Assembly: GCA_001897615.1 (NCBI GenBank)
Contig: MKTG01000066.1
Coordinates: 56,016 to 91,986 of the forward strand
Source of the DNA: Burkholderiales bacterium 68-10
GTDB taxonomy: Bacteria; Pseudomonadota; Gammaproteobacteria; Burkholderiales; Burkholderiaceae_C
Length of the DNA: 35,971 nt
Reading direction: 5' to 3'
Each line of letters opens with the position of its first letter. Positions within the stretch are counted from its first letter, which is position 1. The notes below the pieces were generated by a model. The model was not told the DNA's origin. It saw only the letters and a list, made by a program, of their open reading frames with translations, and did not search any database. Below, piece by piece: positions 17,226-25,295 of the stretch. The position numbers and the translations under genes were made by a program.

Positions 17226-17539
17226 GCTCTACTCGCGAATCATGGCGAGGTACTCGATCAGTGCCGCACTGCGACACGACGCATGAGAAAAATGAACAGC
17301 CATACGCAGAGGACGCGAAGAAAGCCGATGGGTCCTCCTGCTTTCTGCGTCCCCTGCGAAATCTCTGCGTCCTCTGCGTTCGGATGTTCGCGGTTTCCAA
17401 TAAGCGACCATTCCAAGCCTTGTCTCGCAGGCCATCACCATCATTCGCCAGAAGAGCCCGATTTGGTTCATGACGCCGGCGGCGCGTCCACCAGCGGCGT
17501 GGCCACGGCGCCTGGGAGCGACACGACGCCCGATTTGGT
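17226..17539. other. Gene-free repeat-rich spacer between the hydrolase and Lrp-type genes
   Basis: No credible gene is seen. An antisense frame at 17229-17543 is open but is made mostly of repeats. The spacer holds a hairpin-forming repeat with the words gcgtcctctgcg (17303-17382) and one copy of a 37-bp direct repeat at 17456-17492 whose partner (17528-17564) overlaps the end of the Lrp-type gene. The region 17226-17302 has no recognised feature. Confidence 0.6.
17303..17382. repeat. Inverted-repeat element with 'gcgtcctctgcg' motifs, copy 1
   Basis: The left part (acgcagaggacgcgaagaaag) is nearly complementary to the right part (ctttctgcgtcccctgcgaa and tctgcgtcctctgcgttcgg), so the segment can fold into a long hairpin. 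A related right half recurs in the same orientation at 25236-25279. This kind of repeat is known to me from many bacterial genomes; no function is assigned. Confidence 0.6.
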
Positions 17540-17564
17540 TCATGACGCCGGCGGCGCGTCCACC
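17456..17564. repeat. 37-bp direct repeat (72-bp period) at the 3' end of the Lrp-type gene
   Basis: Identical 37-bp copies lie at 17456-17492 and 17528-17564 (both begin gcccgatttggttcatgacg and end gcgcgtccacc). The second copy contains the last codons and stop codon of the Lrp-type regulator, so the 3' end of that gene has been duplicated just downstream of itself. Confidence 0.85.
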
Positions 17565-18019
17565 GGCAGCGCCAGCCCTTCCTTGATCTCCTCCATCACC
17601 ACGTAGCTGTTGCTCTGGGCCGGCACCGGGATCTGACGCAGGATCTGGCCCAGCAGGTCGCGGTATTCACGCATCGCCGACAGGCGTGCCTTGACCAGAT
17701 AGTCGAAGCTGCCCGAGATCAGGTGGCACTCGATCACGCGCGGCTCCAGCAGCAGCGCCTGGCGCACCGCCTCGAAGGTCTGCGAGGACTTGGACGACAG
17801 CGTCAGCTCGACGAACACCAGCAAGCCGCGCCCCAGCGCCTCGGGGTCGACCCGGGCGTGGTAGCCCAGGATCACCTTCTCGCGCTCCAGCCGGCGCACG
17901 CGCTCGGAACACGGCGAGGTCGACAGGCCCACGCGCTGCGCCAGCTCGGTGATGGCCAGGCGACCGTCGCGTTGCAGCTCGTCGAGGATTTTTCGGTCGA
18001 TCCGGTCAAGTTTCAGCAT
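17540..18019 (-). CDS. Lrp/AsnC-family transcriptional regulator (probable regulator of dadA)
   Basis: Amino-acid responsive DNA-binding protein, 159 residues, full length for the family. It has an N-terminal winged helix-turn-helix (about 4-62, DRIDRKILDELQRDGRL and ITELAQRVGLSTSPCSERV) and a C-terminal RAM ligand domain (about 68-145, LVFVELTL ... ECHLISGSFDYLVKARL). It is divergent from dadA across a 131-bp gap with two palindromes that suit Lrp binding. By analogy with DadR/Lrp control of D-alanine and L-alanine catabolism, it probably senses an amino acid and controls dadA and itself. The C-terminal coding sequence is part of a direct repeat. The name is left blank because lrp, dadR and bkdR-like proteins cannot be told apart by eye. 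Confidence 0.93.
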   Translation of the reverse strand: MLKLDRIDRKILDELQRDGRLAITELAQRVGLSTSPCSERVRRLEREKVILGYHARVDPEALGRGLLVFVELTLSSKSSQTFEAVRQALLLEPRVIECHLISGSFDYLVKARLSAMREYRDLLGQILRQIPVPAQSNSYVVMEEIKEGLALPVDAPPAS

Positions 18020-18022
18020 GAT

Positions 18023-18077
18023 TCACTTTTCAATGTCAAATTGAAAGTGATTTTGACCGCTAAATCACTTTATGTGA
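18023..18077. promoter_or_regulatory. Probable Lrp-type operator between the regulator and dadA
   Basis: Two AT-rich palindromes lie next to the regulator start: tcacttttcaat-gtca-aattgaaagtga (18023-18050, arms complementary with a one-base shift) and tcac-tttat-gtga (18065-18077). Both share the half-site tcactt/aagtga. AT-rich dyads of this kind in a divergent promoter are typical of Lrp/AsnC sites. Binding is inferred. Confidence 0.55.
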
Positions 18078-18150
18078 AGCGACTTCAGTGACTCTTCTTG
18101 CCCCGGTCTGCCTAAACTTTCGGCATTCGACAGCAACAGTGGAGACAGGC

Positions 18151-19455
18151 ATGAAAGTCATCGTTCTGGGCGGCGGGGTCATCGGCGTCAGCACGGCGTA
18201 CTACCTGGCGCGCGCCGGCGCCGAGGTCACGGTGCTGGAGCGCCAGAGCGACGTGGCGCTGGAAACCAGCTTCGCCAACGCCGGCCAGGTCTCGCCGGGC
18301 TACTCCACCCCCTGGGCCGCGCCCGGCATTCCGCTGAAGGCCATCAAGTGGCTGTTCCAGCGCCACGCGCCGCTGGCCATCCGCGCCGACGGCAGCCTGT
18401 TCCAGCTGCGCTGGATGGCCGCCATGCTGCGCAACTGCACCGACGCACGCTACGCCGTCAACAAAGAGCGCATGACGCGCCTGGCCGAATACAGCCGCGA
18501 CTGCCTGCGCCAGCTGCGCCAGGACACCGGCATCGAATACGAGCAGCGCACTCAGGGCACCTTGCAGGTGTTTCGCACCGCCGCGCAGATGGAGGCGGCC
18601 CGGCGCGACACCGCCGTGCTGGAAGAATGCGGCGTGCCCTACCGCCTGATGACCGACGCCGGCGAGCTGGCCGAATACGAACCAGCCCTGGCCCGCGCCC
18701 AAGGCCTGGTAGGCGCCCTGCACCTGCCGGGCGACGAAACCGGCGACTGCCAGCGCTTCACCACCGAGCTGGCCGAGAAAGCGCGCCGCCTGGGCGTGCA
18801 GTTTCGCTTCAACACCGACATCCAACGCCTGCAGACGCAGGGCCAGGCCATCACCGGCGTGCAACTGGCCGGCGGCGAGCTGCTGAGCGCCGACCGCTAC
18901 GTGCTGGCCCTGGGCAGCTACTCGCGCGCGCTGCTGGCGCCGCTGGGGCTGGATCTGCCGGTGTACCCGGTCAAGGGCTATTCGCTCACCGTGCCGCTGC
19001 TCGACCCCGCCAATGCGCCGGTGTCCACCGTCATGGACGAAACCTACAAGGTGGCGCTGACGCGCTTTGACCACCGCATCCGCGTCGGCGGCATGGCCGA
19101 GCTGGGCGGGTTCGACCTGCGCCTGAACCCGCGCCGGCGCGAGACGCTGGAGATGGTGCTGGGCAACCTGTTCACCGGCGGCGACATGGCGCGCGGCGAG
19201 TTCTGGACCGGCCTGCGCCCCATGACGCCCGACAGCACCCCCATCGTCGGTGGCACGCGCTACGCCAACCTGATGCTCAGCACCGGCCACGGCACCCTGG
19301 GCTGGACCATGGCCGCAGGCTCGGGCAAGCTGATGGCCGACCTGACGCTGGGCCGCCAGCCCGACATCCGCACAGACGGGCTGGGGTTGGAACGCTATTC
19401 AAAACAGAGCGTTTTGCGCTTGTCCGGCGGGCGCCAGAGGCCGATTCATGCCTAA
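18151..19455 (+). CDS. dadA: D-amino acid dehydrogenase small subunit
   Basis: Membrane-associated FAD enzyme that oxidises D-amino acids (chiefly D-alanine) to 2-oxo acids, passing electrons to the respiratory chain. The 434-residue product has the dinucleotide-binding motif [22 protein letters not shown] (GGGVIG at 7-12) and the DadA blocks [14 protein letters not shown] (about 40-53), [27 protein letters not shown] and [17 protein letters not shown] near the end. The ATG at 18151 has ggaga upstream; a longer open frame is discounted. The last 20 or so residues (after [10 protein letters not shown]) read through a copy of the short dispersed repeat, so the natural C-terminus has been replaced or extended. 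The divergent Lrp-type gene is the likely regulator. No alanine racemase gene (dadX) is present in the window. Confidence 0.95.
   Translation: MKVIVLGGGVIGVSTAYYLARAGAEVTVLERQSDVALETSFANAGQVSPGYSTPWAAPGIPLKAIKWLFQRHAPLAIRADGSLFQLRWMAAMLRNCTDARYAVNKERMTRLAEYSRDCLRQLRQDTGIEYEQRTQGTLQVFRTAAQMEAARRDTAVLEECGVPYRLMTDAGELAEYEPALARAQGLVGALHLPGDETGDCQRFTTELAEKARRLGVQFRFNTDIQRLQTQGQAITGVQLAGGELLSADRYVLALGSYSRALLAPLGLDLPVYPVKGYSLTVPLLDPANAPVSTVMDETYKVALTRFDHRIRVGGMAELGGFDLRLNPRRRETLEMVLGNLFTGGDMARGEFWTGLRPMTPDSTPIVGGTRYANLMLSTGHGTLGWTMAAGSGKLMADLTLGRQPDIRTDGLGLERYSKQSVLRLSGGRQRPIHA
19390..19452. repeat. Dispersed short repeat, copy G (3' end of dadA)
   Basis: Contains aacgctattcaaaacagagcg, then ttttgcgcttgtccggcggg and gcgccagaggccgattcatgc. 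It is read in frame as the last residues of DadA ([17 protein letters not shown]), ending at the stop codon 19453-19455. Confidence 0.7.
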
Positions 19456-19535
19456 TTCTTGACGGCAAGACCCGCAGCGCGCCCGGCGGCATGCGCCAGT
19501 CCATCGGGTGCGCGTCCCCTGCGCCCCCATCGCCA

Positions 19536-20176
19536 TCAATAGTCCCAGTCCTCATGCCGCACCGGCAGGCTGTTCAGTTCATCCCGGGCGTGCTGCCATC
19601 GGGGCAGGAACAGGTTCATCACCGCCACAAACCGCGCGTTGTGACTGGGCTCGATCAAGTGCGCGAGTTCGTGCACCACGATGTACTCCAGGCACTCCGG
19701 TGGTTTCTTGGCCAGGTCGGTGTTCAGGCGGATGGCGTGGCTGGTGGGGTTGCAGCTGCCCCACTTGGTTTTCATGCGCTGCACGAAGACCTTGGATGAC
19801 TTCACGTTCATCAACGCTTCCCACTTTTGCAGCAGCGGCGGCACGGCCGTTTTGACTTGCTCGCGGTACCAGGCATCCAGCAATTCTTCCCGGCGTTCGG
19901 TCGTGGTACCCGGTCGCACGGATAACACGATGCGCTGGTGCTGGCGGTCGATGCCGGGCGCGGCATCGCGCTCCACCACCGACAGCAGATAGCGCTTGCC
20001 CCACAGGTAGTGGCTCTCGCGGTCGATGTAGTCGCGCGGGGCTTCGCGCTCCTGCGCCTGCACCTTGCGTTGCTGCCCTTTGATCCACGGCAGCCTGGAG
20101 ATGGCAAACACCCGAATGGTGTCCAGCGCCATGTGCTGCGGCGCAGAAATCCGCACCTGCCCAGCCGGTGGGTGTG
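19536..20176 (-). pseudogene. YgjP-like (DUF45) zinc metallopeptidase, 5' end deleted
   Basis: The frame matches a YgjP-type metallopeptidase: GIDRQHQRIVLSVRPGTT, the TKWGSCNPTSHAIRLNTDLA block, the zinc site HELAH (coded at 19659-19673) and the third-ligand region EPSHNARF. The family match starts abruptly at HPPAGQVRISAP, where about 30 N-terminal residues are missing and hsdM sequence begins at about 20177. From the GTG at 20156 up to 206 residues could still be made, with the catalytic motif intact, but no ribosome-binding site or promoter is evident. Genes of this family often end type I restriction-modification operons, so this is the far end of such an operon after a deletion. Base composition looks lower in GC than neighbours by eye. 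Confidence 0.8.
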
Positions 20177-20713
20177 CGCGCCGCCAATGCCGATGATCCT
20201 GGCCATGACGCGGCTGACTTCGGCGGGGGTGTAGAACTGGCCCTTGCTCTTGCCACTTTCGGTGGCGAAGTGGCGCATCAGGTACTCATAGGCATCGCCC
20301 AGGATGTCGTCGCCATCGGCACGGTTCCTGGAGAAGTCCAGCGCGGGGTTTTCAAACGTGGCGATCAGGTTGGTGAGCCGGTCCACCATCTCCTTGCCGC
20401 TGCCGAGCTTGCTGGCGTCGTTGAAGTCGGGCATGTCGGCCAGCTTGTTGGCGGCGGCCAGGGGCCCGACGATGCGCTTGTTGATCTGGTCGCCAATGTC
20501 GCTGCTGCCCTTGAGCGCGACCATGTCGGCAAAGCTGGCGCCGGGCGGGATGGTGATGGGCGCGAAGGGCTGGCCGGCGTATTTGTCGCTGACGTACTTG
20601 ATGAACAGCAGCACCAGCACGTAGTCCTTGTACTGGCTGGCGTCCATGCCGCCGCGCAGCTCGTCGCACGATGCCCAAAGGGAGGAATAAAGCTCGGATT
20701 TCTTGATGGCCAT
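20177..20713 (-). pseudogene. hsdM: Type I restriction-modification methyltransferase HsdM, truncated after about 179 codons
   Basis: The first 179 codons match HsdM: the start MAIKKSELYSSLWASCDELRGG, VLLFIKYVSDKYAG, LGDAYEYLMRHFA and GQFYTPAEVSRVMARIIGIGG. An intact protein has about 500 or more residues, and the next part should carry the SAM-binding DPTCGSG and catalytic NPPY motifs. Instead the sequence passes at about 20177 into a YgjP-type metallopeptidase gene in a different frame, and the hsdM frame then runs on without meaning to a stop at 19811. No hsdS or hsdR sequence remains. The product cannot methylate DNA. No strong ribosome-binding site is seen at the ATG, and the frame is open further upstream. 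Confidence 0.88.
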
Positions 20714-20828
20714 GGGGGAAGCGGGTGCACTGGAAGGGGGTGGGCCGATTGTGGATGAGGCCAGCGCGAGGGCCGGCCCCCGGTGGCGCGGCGACGGCTT
20801 GGCGGCTGGTGCGCCAAGGCTCACCCGA

Positions 20829-20892
20829 ATCACTATTGAATCAATAGCTGTTCGCGCTTGACTGGCAAGCGCTGGAGCCTTGTTTTATTGAA
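20829..20892. repeat. Dispersed short repeat, copy H (upstream of the hsdM remnant)
   Basis: A clear copy: cactattgaatcaatagctg, ttcgcgcttgactggcaagcg and an AT-rich end (cttgttttattgaaaac). The inner attga-atc-aat and gcgcttgactggcaagcg parts can form two small stems. It lies in the 291-nt gap 20714-21004; the rest of the gap holds the terminator below and no gene. Confidence 0.8.
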
Positions 20893-20948
20893 AACTCAGG
20901 CGGGTGTCTTTATCGCCCAGCCGGCTGGCCCGATGATCGAACGCAAGA

Positions 20949-20984
20949 AAAAAGCCGCCGGCCATTGCGGCTCGGCGGCTTTTT
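20949..20984. terminator. Bidirectional intrinsic terminator after mmsA
   Basis: A perfect 12-bp stem (aaaaagccgccg paired with cggcggcttttt) surrounds a 12-nt loop, with T-rich runs on both strands. On the minus strand it follows the mmsA stop codon (21005) by about 20 nt and ends in six T residues, so it should terminate mmsA transcription. Confidence 0.9.
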
Positions 20985-21004
20985 GATGCTGACAGAGCAC
21001 CCCG

Positions 21005-22525
21005 TCAGTGCTGGTGGCTCGGAAAGCTGAACACTGCCCCCTCGCGCACCCCCGCCGAGGGCCAGCGCTGGGTGATGGTCTTGCGGCGGGTGTAGAAGCG
21101 CACGCCGTCGGGGCCGTAGATGAACAGGTCGCCGAACAGGCTGCGCTTCCAGCCGCCGAAGGAGTGGTAGGCCACGGGCACGGGCAGCGGCACGTTGATG
21201 CCGACCATGCCGACCTGGATGTGATCTGAAAAATAGCGCGCCGCCTCGCCGTCGCGCGTGAAGATGCAGGTGCCGTTGCCGTATTCGTGCGCGTTGATGA
21301 GGTCCATGCCTTCCTGCAGGGTCTTGACGCGCACGATGCCCAGCACGGGGCCGAAGATCTCCTCCTGGTAGATCTTCATGCCGGGCCTGACGTGGTCGAA
21401 CAGGCAGGGGCCCATGAAGTAGCCCTCTTCGTGGCCCTTGACTCTCAAGGCGCGGCCATCGACCAGCAACTGGGCGCCCTCGGCCACGCCGCTGTCCACG
21501 TAGGCCTTCACTTTCTCGAAGTGCGGGCGGGTCACCAGCGGCCCCATGTCGTTGGCGTTGTCGGTGCCGGGGCCGACCTTCATTTCGGCGATGGCGGTCT
21601 TCAGGCCGGCGATCATGGCCTCGGCGGTGTCGTCGCCCACGGCGACGATCAGCGGCACGGCCATGCAGCGCTCGCCGCAGGAGCCGTAGGCCGCGCCCAT
21701 CATGGCGCTGACGGCGTTGGCGATGTCGGCGTCGGGCATCACGATGGCGTGGTTCTTGGCGCCGCCCAGCGCCTGCACGCGCTTGCCGGCCTTGCAGCCG
21801 TCGGCGTAGATGCGCTCGGCGATCGGGGTGGAGCCGACGAAGCTGACGGCCTGGATGCGCGGGTCGGCGAGCAGCGTGTCCACCGCCTCCTTGTCGCCGT
21901 TGACGACGTTCAGCACGCCGGGCGGCAGGCCGGCTTCGAGCGCCAGCTCGGCAATGCGCAGTGCCGACGACGGGTCGCGCTCGCTGGGCTTGAGCACGAA
22001 GGTGTTGCCGCAGGCCACGGCCATCGGCCACATCCACAGCGGCACCATGGCCGGAAAGTTGAAGGGCGTGATGCCGGCCACCACGCCCAGCGGCTGGAAC
22101 TCGGACCAGGAGTCGATGCCGGGGCCGGCGTTGCGCGAATGCTCGCCCTTGAGCAGCTCGGGCACGCCCATCGCGAACTCGACGTTCTCGATGCCGCGCT
22201 GCAGCTCGCCGTGCGCGTCATTCAGCACCTTGCCGTGCTCGGCCGTGATGAGCGCGGCGATCTCGTCGGCGTGCTGCTCCAGCAAGTTTTTCAATTTCAT
22301 CATCACGCGCGCGCGCTTGAGCGGGGGCGTGTCGCGCCAGGCCGGAAAGGCGGCGGCGGCGCTGGCGATGGCGCGCTCCACCGTGGCGGTGCTGGCCAGC
22401 TCGACGCTGGTGTTCGAGGCGCCGGTGGCGGGGTTGAACACCGGTTGCGCGCGGCCCTGCTCATGGACGATGCGGCCATCGATCAGGTGGCCGACGGTGG
22501 CGGTGACGTTTGCTTCATGTTTCAT
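21005..22525 (-). CDS. mmsA: Methylmalonate-semialdehyde dehydrogenase (CoA-acylating)
   Basis: NAD- and CoA-dependent enzyme that turns malonate semialdehyde into acetyl-CoA, or methylmalonate semialdehyde into propionyl-CoA, in beta-alanine and valine breakdown. The 506-residue product matches the MmsA/IolA group of aldehyde dehydrogenases: [17 protein letters not shown] (about 140-156), the NAD-binding block [13 protein letters not shown], and the nucleophile Cys287 in GERCMAVPL, which is the MmsA form. It also has [13 protein letters not shown] and [13 protein letters not shown]. The ATG at 22525 ([17 protein letters not shown]) fits the family. It follows the omega-aminotransferase on the same strand with 84 nt between, filled mainly by a short repeat, and ends at a strong terminator. 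The pairing points to beta-alanine catabolism. Confidence 0.95.
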   Translation of the reverse strand: MKHEANVTATVGHLIDGRIVHEQGRAQPVFNPATGASNTSVELASTATVERAIASAAAAFPAWRDTPPLKRARVMMKLKNLLEQHADEIAALITAEHGKVLNDAHGELQRGIENVEFAMGVPELLKGEHSRNAGPGIDSWSEFQPLGVVAGITPFNFPAMVPLWMWPMAVACGNTFVLKPSERDPSSALRIAELALEAGLPPGVLNVVNGDKEAVDTLLADPRIQAVSFVGSTPIAERIYADGCKAGKRVQALGGAKNHAIVMPDADIANAVSAMMGAAYGSCGERCMAVPLIVAVGDDTAEAMIAGLKTAIAEMKVGPGTDNANDMGPLVTRPHFEKVKAYVDSGVAEGAQLLVDGRALRVKGHEEGYFMGPCLFDHVRPGMKIYQEEIFGPVLGIVRVKTLQEGMDLINAHEYGNGTCIFTRDGEAARYFSDHIQVGMVGINVPLPVPVAYHSFGGWKRSLFGDLFIYGPDGVRFYTRRKTITQRWPSAGVREGAVFSFPSHQH

Positions 22526-22540
22526 GGCGATCTCGCATTC

Positions 22541-22603
22541 CTGAACGAAAACAGCGCTTGCGCCCGCCAGGCAAGCGCAAGCAGCTATCAATGATGAAGT
22601 GAT
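22541..22603. repeat. Dispersed short repeat, copy I (between the aminotransferase and mmsA genes)
   Basis: Contains gaacgaaaacagcgcttgcg, then cccgccaggcaagcgcaagc and agctatcaatgatgaag. The arms gcgcttgcg and cgcaagcgc can pair, so the copy may form a hairpin in the transcript between the two genes and affect the relative expression of mmsA. Confidence 0.8.
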
Positions 22604-22609
22604 CGGGAA

Positions 22610-23968
22610 TCAGGCGACTTCGGCCAGCGCGTCATCCAGCGCGCTCACCAGGCGGTCGATCTCGGCCTTTTCGCTGATGAAGGGCGGCGCCAGCTGGATG
22701 GTGTCGCCGCCGTAGCGCACGTAGAAGCCCTTCTTCCAGCAGGCCATGGCGATGTCGTAGGGGCGGCGGGCCGGCTCGCCGGCCACGGGCGCGATGGTGA
22801 AGCCAGCCGCCAGGCCGTAGTTGCGGATGTCCAGCACGTGCCGCGCGCCCTTCAGGCCGTGCACGGCGGCTTCGAAGTGGGCGCTGAGCGCCTTCACGCG
22901 GCCGGGGCCGTCCTCGCGCTCCAGCAGGTCGAGCGCGGCGATGCCGGCGGCGCAGGCCACCGGGTGGGCGCTGTAGGTGTAGCCATGGGCGAACTCCAGC
23001 ATGTAGTCGGGCCCGCCGGCGGCCATGAAGGTGTCGTAAATCGCCTTGCTGGCCACCACGCCGCCCAGCGGCTGCACGCCGTTGGTGACCTGCTTGGCGA
23101 AGGTCATGAGGTCGGGTACCACGCCGAAGGCGTCGGCGCCCATCATGGTGCCGCAGCGGCCAAAGCCGGTGATGACCTCGTCGAAGATCAGCAGGATGTC
23201 GTGCTGGGTGCAGATCTCGCGCAGACGCTGCAGGTAGCCCAGCGGCGGGATCACCACCCCGGCCGAGCCGGAAAACGGCTCGACGATGACGGCGGCGATG
23301 TTGCTGGCGTCGTGCAGGGCGATCAGGTCCAGCAGGCGGTCGGCCAGCGCCCGGCCGCCCTCGGCGGGCTGGCCCTTGGCAAAGGTGCCGGCGGGCGGCT
23401 GGGTGTGGGGCAGGTGGTCGGCCTCGATGCCCTGGCCATAGACCTTGCGGTTGCCCACCATGCCGCCGACCGAGATGCCGCCGAAGTTGACGCCGTGGTA
23501 GCCCTTCTCGCGCCCCACCAGCCGCGTCTTGCCGCCCTGGCCCTTCAGGCGCCAGTAGGCGCGCGCCATCTTCAGCGCGGTGTCGGCGGCCTCGGAGCCG
23601 CTGCTGGTGAAGAACACGTGGTCCAGCCCGGCGGGCGTCAAATCCTTGATGCGGTTGGCTAGCTCGAACGACAGCGGGTGGCCGAACTGGAACGCCGGCG
23701 CGTAGTCCAGCTGCGCGGCCTGGCGGCCCACGGCCTCGGCGATCTCGCGCCGGCCATGGCCCAGGCCGCTGCACCACAGGCCCGACAGGCCGTCGAACAC
23801 CTGGCGCCCGTCGGCGTCGGTGAAGTAGGCGCCCTGGGCGGCCACGATCAGGCGCGGGTCGCGCTTGAACTGGCGGTTGCCGGTGAAGGGCATCCAGTGC
23901 GCGTCGAGCCAGGCGGCATCGCGACGGACGGCGGCAGCAGCGGGGACGGAAGCGGTGGTCACGGGCAT
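22610..23968 (-). CDS. Class III omega-amino acid (beta-alanine)-pyruvate aminotransferase
   Basis: PLP enzyme that moves the terminal amino group of beta-alanine or similar omega-amino acids to pyruvate, giving malonate semialdehyde and alanine. The 452-residue product shows HWMPFTGNRQFKRDPRLI near the N-terminus, FTSSGSEAADTALKMARAYW (about 120-139), EKGYHGVNFGG, FDEVITGFGR with the PLP-contacting Asp, and the Schiff-base Lys292 in TFAKQVTNG. The ATG at 23968 (MPVTTASVP) has an excellent ribosome-binding site (aaggaga); an upstream ATG at 24034 is rejected. It lies upstream of mmsA, with which it forms a two-step route to acetyl-CoA, and is divergent from a LysR-type regulator. Substrate is inferred from family and neighbour; putrescine-type or aromatic amines are alternatives. 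Confidence 0.93.
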   Translation of the reverse strand: MPVTTASVPAAAAVRRDAAWLDAHWMPFTGNRQFKRDPRLIVAAQGAYFTDADGRQVFDGLSGLWCSGLGHGRREIAEAVGRQAAQLDYAPAFQFGHPLSFELANRIKDLTPAGLDHVFFTSSGSEAADTALKMARAYWRLKGQGGKTRLVGREKGYHGVNFGGISVGGMVGNRKVYGQGIEADHLPHTQPPAGTFAKGQPAEGGRALADRLLDLIALHDASNIAAVIVEPFSGSAGVVIPPLGYLQRLREICTQHDILLIFDEVITGFGRCGTMMGADAFGVVPDLMTFAKQVTNGVQPLGGVVASKAIYDTFMAAGGPDYMLEFAHGYTYSAHPVACAAGIAALDLLEREDGPGRVKALSAHFEAAVHGLKGARHVLDIRNYGLAAGFTIAPVAGEPARRPYDIAMACWKKGFYVRYGGDTIQLAPPFISEKAEIDRLVSALDDALAEVA

Positions 23969-24036
23969 GGCGGGTCTCCTTGGGTCAGCCAGCAGTCGGG
24001 CCCTGGCGGGCGGAATCGGTGCATTGTCGGCCACCG

Positions 24037-24090
24037 GTTTAATAGGTTAAATATGCATATATCCAAGTTCATTTGCGTATTCATGCAAGT
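24037..24090. promoter_or_regulatory. AT-rich divergent promoter region of the aminotransferase and LysR genes
   Basis: The segment is clearly richer in A+T than its surroundings and contains the palindrome atatgcatat (24051-24060) and a wider pair of tgcat (24054-24058) and atgca (24083-24087). Such dyads in divergent LysR promoters are often the regulator's binding site. The exact operator cannot be fixed by eye. Confidence 0.4.
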
Positions 24091-25042
24091 AAAAGAGAAC
24101 TCACCGCGCATCCGCGCCGTGCTGGGCCAGGTCAGCGACATGGACCTGCGCCTGCTGCGCGTGTTCAAGGCCGTGGTCGAGTGCGGTGGCATGGCGGCGG
24201 CCGAGCTGGAGCTGAACATCGGCACCAGCACCGTCAGCCGCCACGTCAAGGACCTGGAGACGCGCCTGGGCCTGACGCTGTGCCGGCGCGGGCGCGGCGG
24301 CTTTGCCCTCGCGCCCGAGGGCCAGCGCGTGTACGACGAGACGCTGCGCCTGCTGGCGGCGGTGGACGGCTTTCGCGCCGGCATCGACGACATCCACCAG
24401 CGCATGGGCGGGCAGCTGTCGGTGGCGTTGTTCGACAAGACCGCCAGCAATCCGCAGGCGCGCATCCACGCCGCCATCGCCACCTTTGCCCGCCAGGCGC
24501 CCGACGTGGCGTTGCACCTGCACGTGGGCAGCATCCAGACCATCGAGCGCGGCGTGATGGACGGCAGCTTCGCCGTCGGCGTGATCCCGGCGCACCGCGC
24601 CTCGGCCAGCCTGCGCTACGAACGGCTGTTTGGCGAGATCATGCACCTGTATGGCGGCAGCGCTCATTCGATATTCAATTCAGAGCATTCGGCGCTTGAC
24701 TGGCGGGCGTTGCGGGCCAGAAACGACTTTGCCGGCCTGGGCTACCACTCGCCCAACATGCAGCTGGCGCACGGCCAGCGCCTGCGCCGCGGCGCCACCG
24801 CCTACGACCAGGAAGCCATCGCCACGCTGATCCTGTCGGGCCGCTTCATCGGCTTTCTGCCCGACCACTACGCCGAAGCCTTCGTGCAGCGCGGCCAGAT
24901 GCGCGCCATCGCACCCGCGCGGCTGCGCTACGACTGCGACTTCGTCAGCGTGCTGCGCCGCTCGCCACAGCCTTCGCGCGCGGCGCTGGCGTTTCACGCG
25001 GCCTTGCTGGCTGCGCATGCGTCAATGACGACGGACGCATGA
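24083..25042 (+). CDS. LysR-family transcriptional regulator of the omega-amino acid catabolic genes
   Basis: DNA-binding regulator expected to control the divergent aminotransferase-mmsA unit. It has an N-terminal winged helix-turn-helix (MDLRLLRVFKAVVECGGM, then IGTSTVSRHVKDLETRLGLTLCRRGR) and a LysR effector domain containing GQLSVALFDKTASNPQARIH and VGVIPAHRASASLRYERL. The start is uncertain: ATG codons at 24053, 24083 and 24140 are in frame. 24083 (MQVKENSPRIRAV) is chosen because sequence before it looks like promoter and sequence after it looks familial; this gives 319 residues. A repeat copy (24660-24716) is read in frame as SIFNSEHSALDWRALRA within the effector domain. Residue similarity resumes after it, so the protein may still work. 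The inducer is unknown. Confidence 0.9.
   Translation: MQVKENSPRIRAVLGQVSDMDLRLLRVFKAVVECGGMAAAELELNIGTSTVSRHVKDLETRLGLTLCRRGRGGFALAPEGQRVYDETLRLLAAVDGFRAGIDDIHQRMGGQLSVALFDKTASNPQARIHAAIATFARQAPDVALHLHVGSIQTIERGVMDGSFAVGVIPAHRASASLRYERLFGEIMHLYGGSAHSIFNSEHSALDWRALRARNDFAGLGYHSPNMQLAHGQRLRRGATAYDQEAIATLILSGRFIGFLPDHYAEAFVQRGQMRAIAPARLRYDCDFVSVLRRSPQPSRAALAFHAALLAAHASMTTDA
24660..24716. repeat. Dispersed short repeat, copy J (inside the LysR gene)
   Basis: Shows cattcgatattcaattcag, then agcattcggcgcttgactgg and cgggcgttgcg, close to copy H (both have gcgcttgactggc). It is in frame in the effector-binding domain and replaces or adds about 18 residues. Confidence 0.65.
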
Positions 25043-25295
25043 CTTCGCCGCGCCGCGGTGCAATGACGGCGCAGCCGCCGTTATGGAACCCGGTGCAGTC
25101 GACCGCTTGCGATCTTCGCCAGTGCCGCGCGAGCGCTGACGCTCATGGCTGCGTTGGCGTTCACCCTGGATCCCCGCTTTTGCGGCAATCACACGGTCTT
25201 GTCGCGGGCGCCAGGACTCCACCCACTCTTTTGACTTTTCTGCGTCCTCTGCGAATCCTTCGCGTCCTCTGCGTTCGGTATCCGGTGCTTGGCGC
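25043..25295. other. Intergenic region between LysR and sensor-kinase genes, with two degenerate repeats
   Basis: No gene is seen in these 253 nt. Positions about 25163-25200 (ccctggatccccgcttttgc, then ggcaatcacac) resemble the common 'ggattcccgc...gcgggaatgac' repeat in a decayed form. Positions 25236-25279 (ctgcgtcctctgcgaatcc, ttcgcgtcctctgcgttcgg) are a second copy of the repeat at 17303-17382, in the same orientation. Confidence 0.55.
25236..25279. repeat. 'gcgtcctctgcg' repeat, copy 2
   Basis: Same word order as the right half of the element at 17303-17382 (tctgcgtcc..tgcgaa, then gcgtcctctgcgttcgg) and the same strand. It has no left complementary arm nearby, so it is a half element. 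The two copies flank the Lrp-to-LysR block as direct repeats about 7.9 kb apart. Confidence 0.6.

Noticed and set aside
17303-17382. Possible CRISPR-like or small RNA locus
   Set aside because: There is no regular spacing of repeats with unique spacers; the segment is better explained as a hairpin-forming dispersed repeat.
17229-17543. 104-codon minus-strand frame in the spacer before the Lrp-type gene
   Set aside because: Most of it is coded by the direct repeat and the 'gcgtcctctgcg' element; no ribosome-binding site or family match.
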